Of a stretch of 61,632 bases of DNA, positions 17,132 through 26,847 are shown one piece after another. The translations under genes were made by a program, and so were the position numbers. The stretch's first letter is position 1. Every line of letters starts with the position of its first letter. This stretch comes from an uncultured Veillonellaceae bacterium. Lineage in GTDB: Bacteria; Bacillota; Negativicutes; Selenomonadales; Selenomonadaceae. The notes under the pieces are model-generated. The model made no database searches. It saw nothing but the letters and a program-made list of their open reading frames with translations, and was not told the origin of the DNA. The stretch lies in NCBI GenBank assembly GCA_900316275.1, contig ONCF01000071.1, forward strand, positions 1 through 61,632, written 5' to 3'.

Positions 17132-17712
17132 AGCAGCGTATCAGCCAGTTCGCCCACGCACTCGTTGCGCATATGGGCGCGGACGATAAAGCCTTTGTGG
17201 CGAAATATCTAAATGCTGAAGAGCAGGAAATATTTTATGCCATGCATCGCGTCGATCAGGTGCACGCCGTACACGTGGCCCACACGGCGCAGCGCCTCGC
17301 GGCAGAGAACCTGCAGGCTGGGAAAATACAGGACGTGGCCGCCACAGCCCCAAAGGAGACAAAGCAGCAGGCTGGTACTGACACAGCACTGTCCACAGTC
17401 GACTTGCGGCTGCTCACGCGCTGCGCATTGCTGCACGACGTGGGGCGGGTGAAGGGGGACCTTGACCTCATGGGCAAGGTCTGGGCCGTGCTGCTCGCGC
17501 ACTATCTGCCGGATTGGTCACGGCGTATGGCGGACTTCGGCCGCATCCATTTCCTTTACGTCTACTATCATCACGCGCTGCTCGGTGCGACGAAGCTCTA
17601 CGCGCACGGCCTGCGCACGGAGGCGCAGATTATCGCACGGCACCATGCGCCCGCCCGGCCCGGCGATAGTGTGGAACTGCAGCTGCTGCGCGCGGCCGAC
17701 GCGTTGAACTGA
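17128..17712 (+). CDS. HD-domain protein
   Basis: A 194-residue HD-family protein. Candidate metal ligands are His in VHVAHTAQRL, the HD pair in CALLHDVGRVKGD and a later IIARHH. HD proteins hydrolyse phosphate esters of nucleotides or similar compounds; no substrate can be read from sequence. It starts inside the hisZ stop codon, so it is cotranslated with it. An Ala/Gln/Thr-rich insert around residues 70-90 looks like a loop peculiar to this lineage. Confidence 0.75.
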   Translation: MKQRISQFAHALVAHMGADDKAFVAKYLNAEEQEIFYAMHRVDQVHAVHVAHTAQRLAAENLQAGKIQDVAATAPKETKQQAGTDTALSTVDLRLLTRCALLHDVGRVKGDLDLMGKVWAVLLAHYLPDWSRRMADFGRIHFLYVYYHHALLGATKLYAHGLRTEAQIIARHHAPARPGDSVELQLLRAADALN

Positions 17713-17847
17713 TCCCTGCCGGATACCCTGTCACGGTTTCGTGTTTGGGAGTAGGCACGCAGCACAGTACGATGAATGACTGAAGGCCTTTACATTCATA
17801 CGTGGAAAGCGTACAATCAGTGTAATAAATTTTTTATAGAGCAGCAC

Positions 17848-17884
17848 TTGACAGGGAAAGTGTAACATGCTAGTATATCTACAA
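17848..17884 (+). promoter_or_regulatory. hisG operon promoter with overlapping candidate operator
   Basis: TTGACA (17848-17853) and TAGTAT (17871-17876) have a 17-base spacer. A dyad CTAGTA-TATC-TACAAG (17869-17884, one mismatch) covers the -10. Its CTAG core recalls TrpR-family operators, so the YerC-like regulator upstream is the natural candidate ligand. The rest of the 262-base gap after the HD gene is AT-rich without further signals I can name. Confidence 0.6.
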
Positions 17885-17974
17885 GTTAATACTTTAGTGA
17901 AATAAAGAAATAAATTTACGGCGCAGCTGCGGGTTACGGAAGCCTGACAGCGCGCCATTATAGGAGGGCGGCAC

Positions 17975-18637
17975 ATGCAGCCAACAGAGGATTATTTGAC
18001 CGTGGCTCTGCCGAAGGGCAAGCTGTTCGGTCTGGCGGCCGATTTGTTTGCACAGATTGGCTATACGGCGGAGGGGCTTTCGGATAAGTCACGCAAGCTC
18101 ATCATCAGCAACGACGCGAAACGCATCCGTTTCATCGTCGCGAAGACGGCCGATGTACCGACCTACGTAGAGTATGGTGCGGCGGATCTCGGCGTCATCG
18201 GCAAGGACGTGCTCGTGGAGTCGCGCAAGGACGTTTACGAGTTACTGGATTTAGGCTTTGGCAAATGTCACGTGATGATGGCCGTGCCGCGTACGCAAAA
18301 GCGTGCCCGCCTCGCCGACTATGCACACACGCGCGTGGCGACGAAGTTCCCGCACATTGCGGAGCAGTTTTTCAGCCAGTACGGCATGCAGATGGAGTAT
18401 ATCAAGATGAACGGCTCCATCGAGCTCGGGCCTATCGTGGGGCTGTCGGAGAGCATTGTCGATATCGTCGAGACCGGCACGACGCTGCGGGAGAACAATC
18501 TGGAGGAAATCGCCTACATCATGGATGCGACGGCGCGGCTCATCGCGAACCGCGTGAGTTTCAAGCTGAAGTTCGACCGCATCAACACGATGGTGCAGGA
18601 TTTGCGGCAGGTTCTCGCAGCCCAGGCCAATGCCTGA
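17975..18637 (+). CDS. hisG: ATP phosphoribosyltransferase catalytic subunit, short form
   Basis: First step of histidine synthesis: ATP plus PRPP gives phosphoribosyl-ATP. At 220 residues it is the short form (HisG-S), which lacks the C-terminal regulatory ACT-like domain and needs HisZ. Visible motifs: LPKGKL, ADLGVIGKDVL and the PRPP loop DIVETGTTLRENNL. The ATG at 17975 follows AGGAGG. It is the first gene of the hisG-D-C-B-H-A-F-IE run. Confidence 0.96.
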   Translation: MQPTEDYLTVALPKGKLFGLAADLFAQIGYTAEGLSDKSRKLIISNDAKRIRFIVAKTADVPTYVEYGAADLGVIGKDVLVESRKDVYELLDLGFGKCHVMMAVPRTQKRARLADYAHTRVATKFPHIAEQFFSQYGMQMEYIKMNGSIELGPIVGLSESIVDIVETGTTLRENNLEEIAYIMDATARLIANRVSFKLKFDRINTMVQDLRQVLAAQANA

Positions 18638-18670
18638 GCCGCGTACGAGATAGAAAGAGGGGCATCGTTC

Positions 18671-20011
18671 ATGAAAATTGTCAAGGCAGCCGAGATAGGG
18701 GAGCGCGCCGTGGAGCAGCTGCTCACGAAAAAGGCGTTTGATGAGGTGGAGCTCAACCCGAAAATCCGCGAGGCGAATAAAAAGACGTTCGGCCGCGATA
18801 TGACGGCGGCGGAGCTCGTGCGGCAGATTGTCGGTGACGTGCGCAAAGATGGTGACAAGGCGGTCATGCACTACACGAAGCTCATCGACCGCGTGGAGAT
18901 GCAGCCGAGTGAGTTCCGCGTGACGGAGGCGGAGTTCGCGGCGGCCGAGCAGGCTGTAGACCCGGAGGTCATGGCCTCGCTGCGCCGTGCGGCCGCGAAT
19001 ATCCGCCGCTATCACGAGGAGCAGAAGCCGAACTCCTGGCTCACCTACCGCGAGCAGGGCTCCATCCTCGGCCAGTCCATCGTGCCCCTTGACCGCGTGG
19101 GCATCTACGTGCCGGGCGGCACGGCGGCCTATCCCTCGTCCGTACTCATGAACGCCATGCCGGCTGTCGTCGCGGGCGTTAAGGACATCATCATGATGGT
19201 GCCGCCGAAAAACGGCCAGATTAATCCGTACGTGCTGGTGGCGGCCGAGGAAGCGGGTATCAGAAACATCTATAAAATCGGCGGCGCGCAGGCCATTGCG
19301 GCCATGGCGTTCGGCACCGAGACCATCCCGCGCGTGGACAAAATCACGGGACCGGGCAATATCTTTGTGACGCTCGCGAAAAAGGAAGTCTACGGCCACT
19401 GCGATATCGACATGCTTGCAGGCCCGTCGGAAATCCTCATCGTAGCTGATGAAACGGCCGACCCTGTTTACACGGCGGCCGACATGCTGAGCCAGGCCGA
19501 GCACGACCCGCTGGCCTGCTCCATCGTCATCACGGACAGTGCGGCGCTGGCAGAAAAAGTCGCCGCCGAGGTACCCCGGCAGCTCGCGCAGCTGCCGCGT
19601 AAAGAAATCGCGCAGGCCTCCATCGAGCGCAACGGCCTCATCGTCGTGGCCGAGGATCTCATGCAGGCCATGCGTTTTGCGAATGTCTCGGCGCCGGAGC
19701 ATATGGAGCTGCTCACGCGCGAGCCGTTCCAGCTGCTGCCGTACGTGCGCCATGCGGGCGCCGTGTTCCTCGGCGCTTACTCGCCGGAGCCGCTGGGCGA
19801 CTATTTCGCCGGCCCCGACCACATCCTGCCTACGGGCGGCACGGCGCGTTTCTACTCCTGCCTGAACGTGGAGACTTTTATGAAGCGCACGAGCATCATT
19901 TCCTATACCCAGCCCGCGCTGAACGCCGTGAGCGACGACATCATCCGCCTCGCCGAGACGGAGGGTCTGCAGGCCCACGCGCAGGCCATCCGCTACCGTC
20001 AGCTGAAGTAA
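18671..20011 (+). CDS. hisD: histidinol dehydrogenase
   Basis: Oxidises L-histidinol to histidine in two NAD-dependent steps at the end of the pathway. At 446 residues it is full length. It has VPGGTAAYPSSVLMNAMPA, the GPGNIFVTLAKKEV segment, DMLAGPSEI, a zinc-site region with SQAEHDP, and HILPTGGTARF near the end. It lies 33 bases after hisG and 115 before hisC. Confidence 0.96.
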   Translation: MKIVKAAEIGERAVEQLLTKKAFDEVELNPKIREANKKTFGRDMTAAELVRQIVGDVRKDGDKAVMHYTKLIDRVEMQPSEFRVTEAEFAAAEQAVDPEVMASLRRAAANIRRYHEEQKPNSWLTYREQGSILGQSIVPLDRVGIYVPGGTAAYPSSVLMNAMPAVVAGVKDIIMMVPPKNGQINPYVLVAAEEAGIRNIYKIGGAQAIAAMAFGTETIPRVDKITGPGNIFVTLAKKEVYGHCDIDMLAGPSEILIVADETADPVYTAADMLSQAEHDPLACSIVITDSAALAEKVAAEVPRQLAQLPRKEIAQASIERNGLIVVAEDLMQAMRFANVSAPEHMELLTREPFQLLPYVRHAGAVFLGAYSPEPLGDYFAGPDHILPTGGTARFYSCLNVETFMKRTSIISYTQPALNAVSDDIIRLAETEGLQAHAQAIRYRQLK

Positions 20012-20126
20012 GGCAACAGGTCAGGCAGGTACGTTTTCTCATTCCATACTGTCAGTCTGCTGTAGTCGTTTATTATTGTGAAAATTTCCGCGGCCAGTTG
20101 TGCCGTTTTTGCTGGAGGAAGTATCT

Positions 20127-21200
20127 ATGCTGCAATACCGCAAGGGTCTCAAGGACATGCCGGCCTACGATGGCACGGACAAATTCTACAATATTAAAGT
20201 CAATGCCAATGAGTGCAACCTGCCCATGCCGCCTATCGTCAACGAGCGCGTGATGAACCGTCTCGCGAGCGTGGCGTTCAACCGCTACCCAGGCGAGGAG
20301 TACTACGACCTCACGGGGCAGATTGCGAAAAACTTCAAATTGCAGCCGGAGAACGTCTTCCTCGGCAACGGCTCCAGTGAGATTATCGAAAAGATTTTCT
20401 ACTGCTTCGGCGGCGACAAAGGCAAGAAAATCGTCTTCCCCGACCCCTCGTTTTCCATGTACTACATCTACGCGCAGGCCGCGCAGGCCACGGCCGTGCC
20501 CGTGCCCCTGGAGAACGACTTCACGCTGGACATCGACAAATTCGTCACGGCGGTCAACGACAACGAGGCCAGCCTCGCCGTTATCTGCAACCCGAACAAC
20601 CCGACGGGCGGCGTGCTCTCCGTGAGTGATATCCAGTATATCCTCGACAATATCAAGACGAGCACCTGTTTCCTGCTCGATGAGGCCTATATCGAGTTCC
20701 ATGGGCGCAGTGCAGCATCTTTACTTAAAGAGTACCCGAACCTCATCGTGGCGCGCACGTTCTCGAAGGCCTACGGCCTCGCGGGCACCCGCGTGGGCTA
20801 CATGCTCGCGGCACAGCCGCTCGTGGAGATGATTGGCAAGTCGTTCATGCCCTACCACATGAACAGCCTCTCGCTGGCCGTGGCCGACATCTGCTACCAG
20901 ATGCGCCAGGAGTTCGTGCCGCACATTCAAATCATGATTTCCGAGCGCAAGCGCATGGCCGAGCTCCTCAAGCAGCTGCCGGGGTTCGCCGTGTATCCGT
21001 CCGAGACGAATTTCCTGCTAGTGCACGTCAACGACCAGCCGACCCTCGTGGAGCTTATGGAACAAAATGACATCGGCATCCGCTATTTCAGCCCGGACAA
21101 TAAGCGCCTCAAGGACTGTGTGCGCATCTCCATGGGCACGCGCGAGGAAAATGACACGTGGTATGGCCTGATGAAGGCTTTTGCGGAGGGACGCGGCTGA
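20127..21200 (+). CDS. hisC: histidinol-phosphate aminotransferase
   Basis: PLP-dependent class II aminotransferase, 357 residues, converting imidazole-acetol phosphate and glutamate to histidinol phosphate. It shows VNANECNLPMPP, GNGSSEIIE, CNPNNPTGG and the PLP lysine in ARTFSKAYGLAGTRVGY. The ATG at 20127 has GGAGGAA six bases upstream. A GTG nine codons earlier (20100) is in frame but has no ribosome site. Confidence 0.95.
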   Translation: MLQYRKGLKDMPAYDGTDKFYNIKVNANECNLPMPPIVNERVMNRLASVAFNRYPGEEYYDLTGQIAKNFKLQPENVFLGNGSSEIIEKIFYCFGGDKGKKIVFPDPSFSMYYIYAQAAQATAVPVPLENDFTLDIDKFVTAVNDNEASLAVICNPNNPTGGVLSVSDIQYILDNIKTSTCFLLDEAYIEFHGRSAASLLKEYPNLIVARTFSKAYGLAGTRVGYMLAAQPLVEMIGKSFMPYHMNSLSLAVADICYQMRQEFVPHIQIMISERKRMAELLKQLPGFAVYPSETNFLLVHVNDQPTLVELMEQNDIGIRYFSPDNKRLKDCVRISMGTREENDTWYGLMKAFAEGRG

Positions 21201-21260
21201 GGCACCGTGTGCAAACACGCAGTATGGTTTTATGCAGGTCTTTACGGAGGAGCGTAGCTG

Positions 21261-21902
21261 ATGAGCAAGGATAAAGACAAAGCAGAAAAGCAGGCGGCGG
21301 AACAGGCCAGTGCCCAGGCCCGCACGGCGAGCGTCACGCGCGAGACAGGCGAGACGAAGGTCAGCGTGGAGCTCAACCTCGACGGCACGGGCACGGCGCA
21401 AATCGACACGGGCATCGGCTTTTTCGACCACATGCTGAACCTCCTGGCGGCGCACGGCCTGCTTGACCTCACGGTGGCCTGCGACGGTGATCTCGAGGTG
21501 GATGGGCACCACAGTGTGGAGGATATCGGCATTACGCTGGGGCAGGCGTTTCGTCAGGCACTCGGCGACAAGCGTGGCATCCGCCGCTATGCTTCGTTCT
21601 ACCTGCCCATGGATGAGGCACTCGCGTTCGTAGCGCTCGATATCAGCGGGCGGCCGTTCCTCGTCTACGACGGTGGGGCAATGGCGCCGATGATTGGCGG
21701 CTACGACACGGAGCTCACGGAGGAGTTCCTGCGCGCGTTCGCCATGAACGCTGGTGTGACATTGCACGTGCGCGTGCTCTACGGCACGAACTCGCACCAC
21801 AAGGTGGAGGCTATTTTCAAGGCGCTCGGCCATGTGCTGCGCAATGCCACGGAGCGCGACCCGCGCGTGACGGGCGTGCCGTCGACCAAAGGGATGCTGT
21901 AA
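21261..21902 (+). CDS. hisB: imidazoleglycerol-phosphate dehydratase
   Basis: A 213-residue monofunctional dehydratase with the metal-binding motifs [16 protein letters not shown] and [11 protein letters not shown] near the front, and [17 protein letters not shown] near the end. An extra N-terminal stretch of about 24 residues, rich in Lys, Asp, Gln and Ala ([20 protein letters not shown]), precedes the usual start of the family; its role is unknown. No histidinol phosphatase domain is fused, and no such phosphatase gene is seen in this operon. Confidence 0.95.
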   Translation: MSKDKDKAEKQAAEQASAQARTASVTRETGETKVSVELNLDGTGTAQIDTGIGFFDHMLNLLAAHGLLDLTVACDGDLEVDGHHSVEDIGITLGQAFRQALGDKRGIRRYASFYLPMDEALAFVALDISGRPFLVYDGGAMAPMIGGYDTELTEEFLRAFAMNAGVTLHVRVLYGTNSHHKVEAIFKALGHVLRNATERDPRVTGVPSTKGML

Positions 21903-21914
21903 GGAGTGAGGCGG

Positions 21915-22526
21915 ATGATTGCGGTTATTGACTACGGCGTGGGCAATCTGTTCAGCGTGGAAAAGGCGCTGGCGGCGCTTGGCGCCGAGGTGCGGGTCAC
22001 CAACCAGGCAGACGACCTGCGCGCGGCGGAAAAACTCGTGCTGCCGGGCGTAGGCGCGTTTGGCGACTGTATGGCAAACTTCGAGGCAACGGGGCTCGTG
22101 CCGGTGCTGCGCGAGCTTGTGGCGGCGGGCAAGCCGCTCCTCGGCATCTGTGTCGGCCTGCAAATTTTGTTCGAGGGCAGCGAGGAGTCACCAGGCGTGC
22201 CCGGACTCGGTCTGCTCAAAGGGCAGGTGCGCCGCATCGAGGCGCCGGGACTCAAGGTGCCGCATATGGGCTGGAACTCCTTGCAGATTCGTGCCGAGCG
22301 CGAGCAGACGGATTTGTTCAAGGGCCTTACAGAGCATCCTTATGTGTATTTCGTGCACAGCTACCACGCCGTGCCAGAGGACCCCGCTATCGTGACAGCC
22401 ACGACGGACTACGGTCAGACACTCACGGCGGCCGTGGCGCAGGGCAGCATTCAGGCCACGCAGTTCCATCCGGAGAAATCGGGCGACGTGGGGCAAACGA
22501 TTTTGCGCAATTTTTTGGCAGGCTGA
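21915..22526 (+). CDS. hisH: imidazole glycerol phosphate synthase, glutaminase subunit
   Basis: Class I glutamine amidotransferase, 203 residues, that feeds ammonia to HisF. The catalytic cysteine is in LLGICVGLQILFEGSEE and the His/Glu pair in QATQFHPEKSGDVG. The ATG at 21915 follows AAGGAG 13 bases after the hisB stop; a GTG at 21906 overlaps the ribosome site. A 124-base gap to hisA holds no recognisable signal. Confidence 0.95.
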   Translation: MIAVIDYGVGNLFSVEKALAALGAEVRVTNQADDLRAAEKLVLPGVGAFGDCMANFEATGLVPVLRELVAAGKPLLGICVGLQILFEGSEESPGVPGLGLLKGQVRRIEAPGLKVPHMGWNSLQIRAEREQTDLFKGLTEHPYVYFVHSYHAVPEDPAIVTATTDYGQTLTAAVAQGSIQATQFHPEKSGDVGQTILRNFLAG

Positions 22527-22650
22527 GTTACGATGATGCAGACGCAGCAGATTTGCCACCAGCAAGAAGGTGTGGGTCTAGCCACATTATCACCAGCTGG
22601 GCGACGGTAGGGAATGGCAGATTGGACGCAAGGTTTTGGAGGTTTGACTC

Positions 22651-23382
22651 ATGACGATTTTCCCGGCGATAGATATCCGTGGCGGTCAGTGCGTGCGCCT
22701 GCTCAAGGGTGATTTTGCGCAGGAGACCGTCTTTTCCGATGACCCGGCCGCCATGGCGCGGCAGTGGCAGGCGCAGGGTGCGCGCTACCTGCACCTCGTG
22801 GACCTCGACGGCGCACGCGCGGGTCACAGTGTGAACCTGCCGACCGTGGAGGCCATCCTCGACGCCGTCGACATTCCCGTGGAGCTGGGCGGAGGCATCC
22901 GTACGCTGGCGAATATCGAGCAGGTGCTCAGCCTCGGCGTGCAGCGCGTCATCCTCGGTTCCGTTGCCGTGCGCGACCCCGGGCTCGTGGCAGCGGCCTG
23001 TGCTAAATACGGCGAGCGCATCGTCGTGGGCATTGACGCGAAGGACGGTATCGTAGCTGTGGATGGCTGGGGCGTCTCGGGTGACGTCGAGGTCGTGGCG
23101 CTCGCGCAGAAAATGCGTGCAGCGGGCGTGCGGCACATCATCTACACGGATATCAGCCGCGACGGCACGCTCGCGGGCGTGAACGTGGAGGCGACGGCGC
23201 GCCTCGCACGCGAGAGCGGTGTGGGCGTTGTGGCCTCGGGCGGCGTGAAATCGGTCGACGATATCCGCGCGTTGCTGCCGTACGCCAAAGACGGCATTGA
23301 GGGCGTCATCGTGGGCAAGTCCATCTACATGGGCACGCTCGACCTGCCCGCGGCACTTGCAATCGCGGCGAAGGGGGACTAA
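22651..23382 (+). CDS. hisA: ProFAR isomerase
   Basis: A 243-residue (beta/alpha)8 barrel carrying out the Amadori rearrangement of ProFAR to PRFAR. It has the N-terminal half-barrel motif IFPAIDIRGGQCVRLLKGDF (first acid Asp in AIDI) and the second acid in YTDISRDGT. The TTTTGGAGG site precedes the ATG. It is a paralogue of hisF, which begins three bases after its stop. Confidence 0.95.
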   Translation: MTIFPAIDIRGGQCVRLLKGDFAQETVFSDDPAAMARQWQAQGARYLHLVDLDGARAGHSVNLPTVEAILDAVDIPVELGGGIRTLANIEQVLSLGVQRVILGSVAVRDPGLVAAACAKYGERIVVGIDAKDGIVAVDGWGVSGDVEVVALAQKMRAAGVRHIIYTDISRDGTLAGVNVEATARLARESGVGVVASGGVKSVDDIRALLPYAKDGIEGVIVGKSIYMGTLDLPAALAIAAKGD

Positions 23383-23385
23383 AAT

Positions 23386-24144
23386 ATGCTTAGCAAGAGA
23401 ATTATTCCCTGCCTGGACGTCAAGGACGGCCGCGTGGTCAAGGGCACAAACTTTGTGGGCCTGCGCGACGCGGGTGACCCGGTGGAGCTCGCACACCGTT
23501 ACGACGAGGAGCGCGCGGATGAGCTCGTTTTCCTCGATATCACGGCCTCGAGCGATGGGCGCAAGACGACGGTAGAGATGGCGCGCAGCTGTGCGTCGCA
23601 GGTCTTTATCCCCTTTACCATCGGCGGCGGCATCCGCAGCGTAGAGGACATGCGCGCTATGCTCAAGGCGGGCGCGGACAAGACGTCGTTGAACACGGCG
23701 GCTATTAAAAATCCCAGTCTCATCAGCGAGGGCGCGGCGAAGTTCGGCAGTCAGTGCGTCGTGCTGGCCGTGGACGCGCGCCGCAACGGTGAGCATAGCT
23801 GGGAGGTCTATATCAACGGCGGCCGCACGCCGACGGGCCTTGACTGCCTCACATGGGTAAAAAAGGCCGTGGGCCTCGGCGCTGGCGAAATCCTGCTCAC
23901 AAGCATGGACGCCGACGGTACCAAGGACGGCTACGACATCGAGCTTACGCGCGCGGTCTCCGAGGCCGTCGACGTGCCGGTTATCGCCTCAGGCGGCGCG
24001 GGTAAGCTGGAACATTTTTATGACGTGCTCACCGAGGGCAAAGCCGATGCCGTGCTCGCGGCCTCGGTGTTCCACTACGGTACGTTCACCGTGCGTCAGG
24101 TCAAGGAATATCTCAAATCGCGGGGAGTGGAGGTACGTTTCTAA
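23386..24144 (+). CDS. hisF: imidazole glycerol phosphate synthase, cyclase subunit
   Basis: A 252-residue (beta/alpha)8 barrel that uses ammonia from HisH to close the imidazole ring, giving IGP and AICAR. Key segments: [16 protein letters not shown] (catalytic Asp in CLDV), [20 protein letters not shown] and the second catalytic Asp in [12 protein letters not shown]. It forms a complex with HisH and is followed immediately (no gap) by hisIE. Confidence 0.96.
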   Translation: MLSKRIIPCLDVKDGRVVKGTNFVGLRDAGDPVELAHRYDEERADELVFLDITASSDGRKTTVEMARSCASQVFIPFTIGGGIRSVEDMRAMLKAGADKTSLNTAAIKNPSLISEGAAKFGSQCVVLAVDARRNGEHSWEVYINGGRTPTGLDCLTWVKKAVGLGAGEILLTSMDADGTKDGYDIELTRAVSEAVDVPVIASGGAGKLEHFYDVLTEGKADAVLAASVFHYGTFTVRQVKEYLKSRGVEVRF

Positions 24145-24855
24145 ATGGAGAAAAATGTAGACATTTCCATGGTAAAATTCGATAACAAGGGCCTCGTGCC
24201 GGCCATCGTGCAGGAGGAGAACGGCCAGGTGCTCATGCTGGCCTACATGAACGAGGAGTCGCTCAAGAAGACACTGGAGACCGGCTTTACCTGGTTCTGG
24301 AGCCGCAGCCGTCAGCAGCTCTGGCGCAAGGGCGAGACGTCGGGCAACATCCAGCGCGTCAAGGAAATCAGCTACGACTGCGACGGCGATACGCTGCTCG
24401 TCATCGTGCACCAGACGGGCGTGGCCTGCCATACGGGCAGCTACTCCTGCTTCAGCGGGCGCCGCCTCGCGGGCGGCGAGGAAAAGGGCGTCGTGCCCGT
24501 GGAGCCTGAGCCGCAGCAGCCGCTTGCCAATGTCATTTATGACCTGTACAACGTCATTCAGGACCGCCAGCTGAACCCGGTCGAAGGCTCGTACACGAAC
24601 TACCTCTTTGCCAAGGGACAGGACAAAATCCTCAAAAAGGTCGGCGAAGAGGCCACGGAGACGGTCATTGCTTCGAAAAACGAGAGCCGTAAAGAGGTCG
24701 TCTACGAGATGGCGGACCTCTGGTACCATTGCCTCGTGCTGCTTGCCTACCACGGCATCAGCCCGGAGGCCCTGTTTGGCGAGCTCATGGGCCGCCGCAA
24801 GGGGCAGGAATACCATAAATTCACGGGCAAAACCGGCGTGCGTCCGGATTTATAA
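24145..24855 (+). CDS. hisI: bifunctional phosphoribosyl-AMP cyclohydrolase / PR-ATP pyrophosphatase
   Basis: A 236-residue HisIE fusion carrying out steps two and three of the pathway. The cyclohydrolase half (about 1-115) has the zinc site [14 protein letters not shown] and [15 protein letters not shown]. The pyrophosphohydrolase half (about 125-215) has the MazG-like [16 protein letters not shown] and [14 protein letters not shown]. Its ATG directly follows the hisF stop. A terminator 90 bases downstream ends the operon. Confidence 0.95.
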   Translation: MEKNVDISMVKFDNKGLVPAIVQEENGQVLMLAYMNEESLKKTLETGFTWFWSRSRQQLWRKGETSGNIQRVKEISYDCDGDTLLVIVHQTGVACHTGSYSCFSGRRLAGGEEKGVVPVEPEPQQPLANVIYDLYNVIQDRQLNPVEGSYTNYLFAKGQDKILKKVGEEATETVIASKNESRKEVVYEMADLWYHCLVLLAYHGISPEALFGELMGRRKGQEYHKFTGKTGVRPDL

Positions 24856-24940
24856 GGCATGGGCTTGCTTTATGCAGTGTCATTTACCACTGCTGTCACA
24901 TAGCTGTTGGGCTTCGAAGGCTGATTGTACTAAACAGATT

Positions 24941-24985
24941 GAAAGTCACAGCGCGCTTGCGTCGCAGGCGTCTGTGACTTTTTCC
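24941..24985 (+). terminator. his operon terminator
   Basis: AAAGTCACAG pairs perfectly with CTGTGACTTT, with an inner GC-rich loop, followed by a T-rich run (TTTTTCCTTTTC). Confidence 0.85.
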
Positions 24986-25016
24986 TTTTCTGGCTGTGAG
25001 AACTGTACACGTCAAG

Positions 25017-25046
25017 TTGCACTAAAGGTCAGCCTTGTAGTATAAT
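25017..25046 (+). promoter_or_regulatory. promoter of the flippase-lipid kinase operon
   Basis: TTGCAC (25017-25022) and a perfect TATAAT (25041-25046) with an 18-base spacer, 74 bases before the flippase start. Confidence 0.65.
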
Positions 25047-25119
25047 CTTATGTTGTGCGTGTTGGCGTGGTATGTCCGCATAGCGGAGGATTCGGATCTG
25101 GCACGCACAAAGGGACAAG

Positions 25120-26847
25120 ATGCTTTTCCCTGCAATAACGCAAAATACACACAGGGCGGTGTTTTACATTAGTAATATAGAGCAACAAGCGCAGCCGGAG
25201 AAGGCTGCGCAGAAGTCCAGCAAGGGCGAGTCCTTTCTCAAGGGCACGGTTATCCTGACGATTGCCGGCTTTGTGGTCAAGGTCATCGGCTCACTCAACT
25301 GGATTTTCGTTTCCCGTATTCTGGGCGGCGAGGGTATCGGCCTCTACCAGATGGCGTTTCCGATTTACTTCTTTGCCATGACGGTGTCGCAGGCCGGCGT
25401 GCCCGTGGCTATCTCCATCATCACGGCGGAGCGCGTGGCGCTGAAAGATATCTACGGTGCGAAGCGTGTCTTCCACATTTCTATGGCCTTCATGCTCGTC
25501 TCGGGCCTGATTTTCTCGCTGCTCACGTATTTCTCGGCGGGCTGGCTCATCGACTATCAGTTCATCCGCGACCCACGCGCCTACAAGGCCGTCGTCGTGC
25601 TCGCGCCGACGGTATTTTTCGTGACGCTGCTCGCGAGCTCGCGCGGCTACTTGCAGGGCTGGCAGCGCATGACGCCGACGGCCGTCTCGCAGATTGTCGA
25701 GCAGATTTTCCGCGTCATCACGATGATTTTGCTCGCGTATCTGCTGTTGCCGTGGGGGCTCGACTACGCGGCGGCCGGTGCCTCGCTCGGCGCACTCGCG
25801 GGCGCCGTGACGGGCCTGATGGTCCTCGTCTACTACCACTGGCGGCTCGACCGCGACATCGAGCGCGACTACGGTCACGTAGCCCCGTTGCCTGACGTGC
25901 CGCAGGAGCGCACGTGGAAAATTATCAAGCGCATTTTCCAGCTGTCGCTGCCGGTCTCGGCCTCCAGCCTTATGCTGCCGGTCGTCTCGAACCTCGACCT
26001 CATGATTGTACCGCAGCGCCTCGAGGTCGCCGGCTACAGCGTTAACCAGGCGACGGAGCTGTTTGGCTACCTCACAGGTATGGCCGTGCCGCTCGTCAAT
26101 CTCGCGTGCATCATCACGGCCTCCATGGCCATGAGTATCGTGCCCGTCATCTCGGAGGCGCGCGCGCTGCGCAATAAACAGAAAATCTACGACACGACGT
26201 CGATGTCCGTACGCATCTCGAACATCGTCTGCTTCCCGGCCTTCGTCATCGTGTTTGTGTTGGCAACGCCGATTTCCAGCCTCATTTATAACGCGCCGGG
26301 AGCGGGACCGGCCGTCATGATTTCGGCCGTGAGTATCGTGCTGCTCGGCCTGCATCAGGTCTCGACGGCTATCCTGCAGGGGCTCGGTCACCCAACCATC
26401 CCGATGGTGAACATGGTTCTCGCGGCGGCCGCGAAAGTCATCCTCAACTGGAACCTCACGGCCATCCCCTGGCTGGGTATCATGGGCTCGGCCTGGGCGA
26501 CGGCGGCCGATATGGGTGTTGCGGCCATTATCAACCTGTTCTTTATCTGGAAATTCCTCGGTTACCGCATCGAGTTGCCACAGCTCGTCAAGACGATTTT
26601 CGCCGCGGCGGTCATGGCCGTGGGCGTGTACTATTTCTATGACCTGACCATGGCCTGGTGGGGCGTCGGCGCTATCTCGACGTTTGGCGCCGTGTTCTTC
26701 GGCTGTGCCGTCGACCTCATCGTCATGCTGCTCATCGGCGGCATGCATGAGGATGATTTGCGCCACATGCCGATGCTCGGCGGCGTGCTCATCCGCGTGT
26801 TCCGTAAACTCGGTGTCTTCAAAACGGCAGAGGAGGCCGCAAAATGA
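25120..26847 (+). CDS. SpoVB/MurJ-like polysaccharide or lipid II flippase (MOP superfamily)
   Basis: A membrane protein of 575 residues with about 14 hydrophobic segments beginning at SFLKGTVILTIAGFVVKVIGS. It has the family signature FVSRILGGEGIGLYQMAFPIYFF and the internal repeat at LSLPVSASSLMLPVVSNLDLMIVPQRL. Proteins of this type move undecaprenyl-linked cell-wall precursors across the membrane; no sporulation role is implied. The first 30 or so residues are hydrophilic and the start is uncertain: ATG 25120 after AAGGGA, or GTG 25159. It overlaps the lipid kinase gene by 4 bases. Confidence 0.85.
   Translation: MLFPAITQNTHRAVFYISNIEQQAQPEKAAQKSSKGESFLKGTVILTIAGFVVKVIGSLNWIFVSRILGGEGIGLYQMAFPIYFFAMTVSQAGVPVAISIITAERVALKDIYGAKRVFHISMAFMLVSGLIFSLLTYFSAGWLIDYQFIRDPRAYKAVVVLAPTVFFVTLLASSRGYLQGWQRMTPTAVSQIVEQIFRVITMILLAYLLLPWGLDYAAAGASLGALAGAVTGLMVLVYYHWRLDRDIERDYGHVAPLPDVPQERTWKIIKRIFQLSLPVSASSLMLPVVSNLDLMIVPQRLEVAGYSVNQATELFGYLTGMAVPLVNLACIITASMAMSIVPVISEARALRNKQKIYDTTSMSVRISNIVCFPAFVIVFVLATPISSLIYNAPGAGPAVMISAVSIVLLGLHQVSTAILQGLGHPTIPMVNMVLAAAAKVILNWNLTAIPWLGIMGSAWATAADMGVAAIINLFFIWKFLGYRIELPQLVKTIFAAAVMAVGVYYFYDLTMAWWGVGAISTFGAVFFGCAVDLIVMLLIGGMHEDDLRHMPMLGGVLIRVFRKLGVFKTAEEAAK

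Noticed and set aside
18251-19978. Minus-strand open frame of 575 codons across hisG-hisD
   Set aside because: Both hisG and hisD are unmistakable on the plus strand; the antisense frame has no ribosome site or motif and is a compositional shadow.
25120-26847. Evidence for sporulation from the SpoVB-like protein
   Set aside because: SpoVB/MurJ-type flippases occur in many non-sporulating bacteria; no other sporulation gene is present here.
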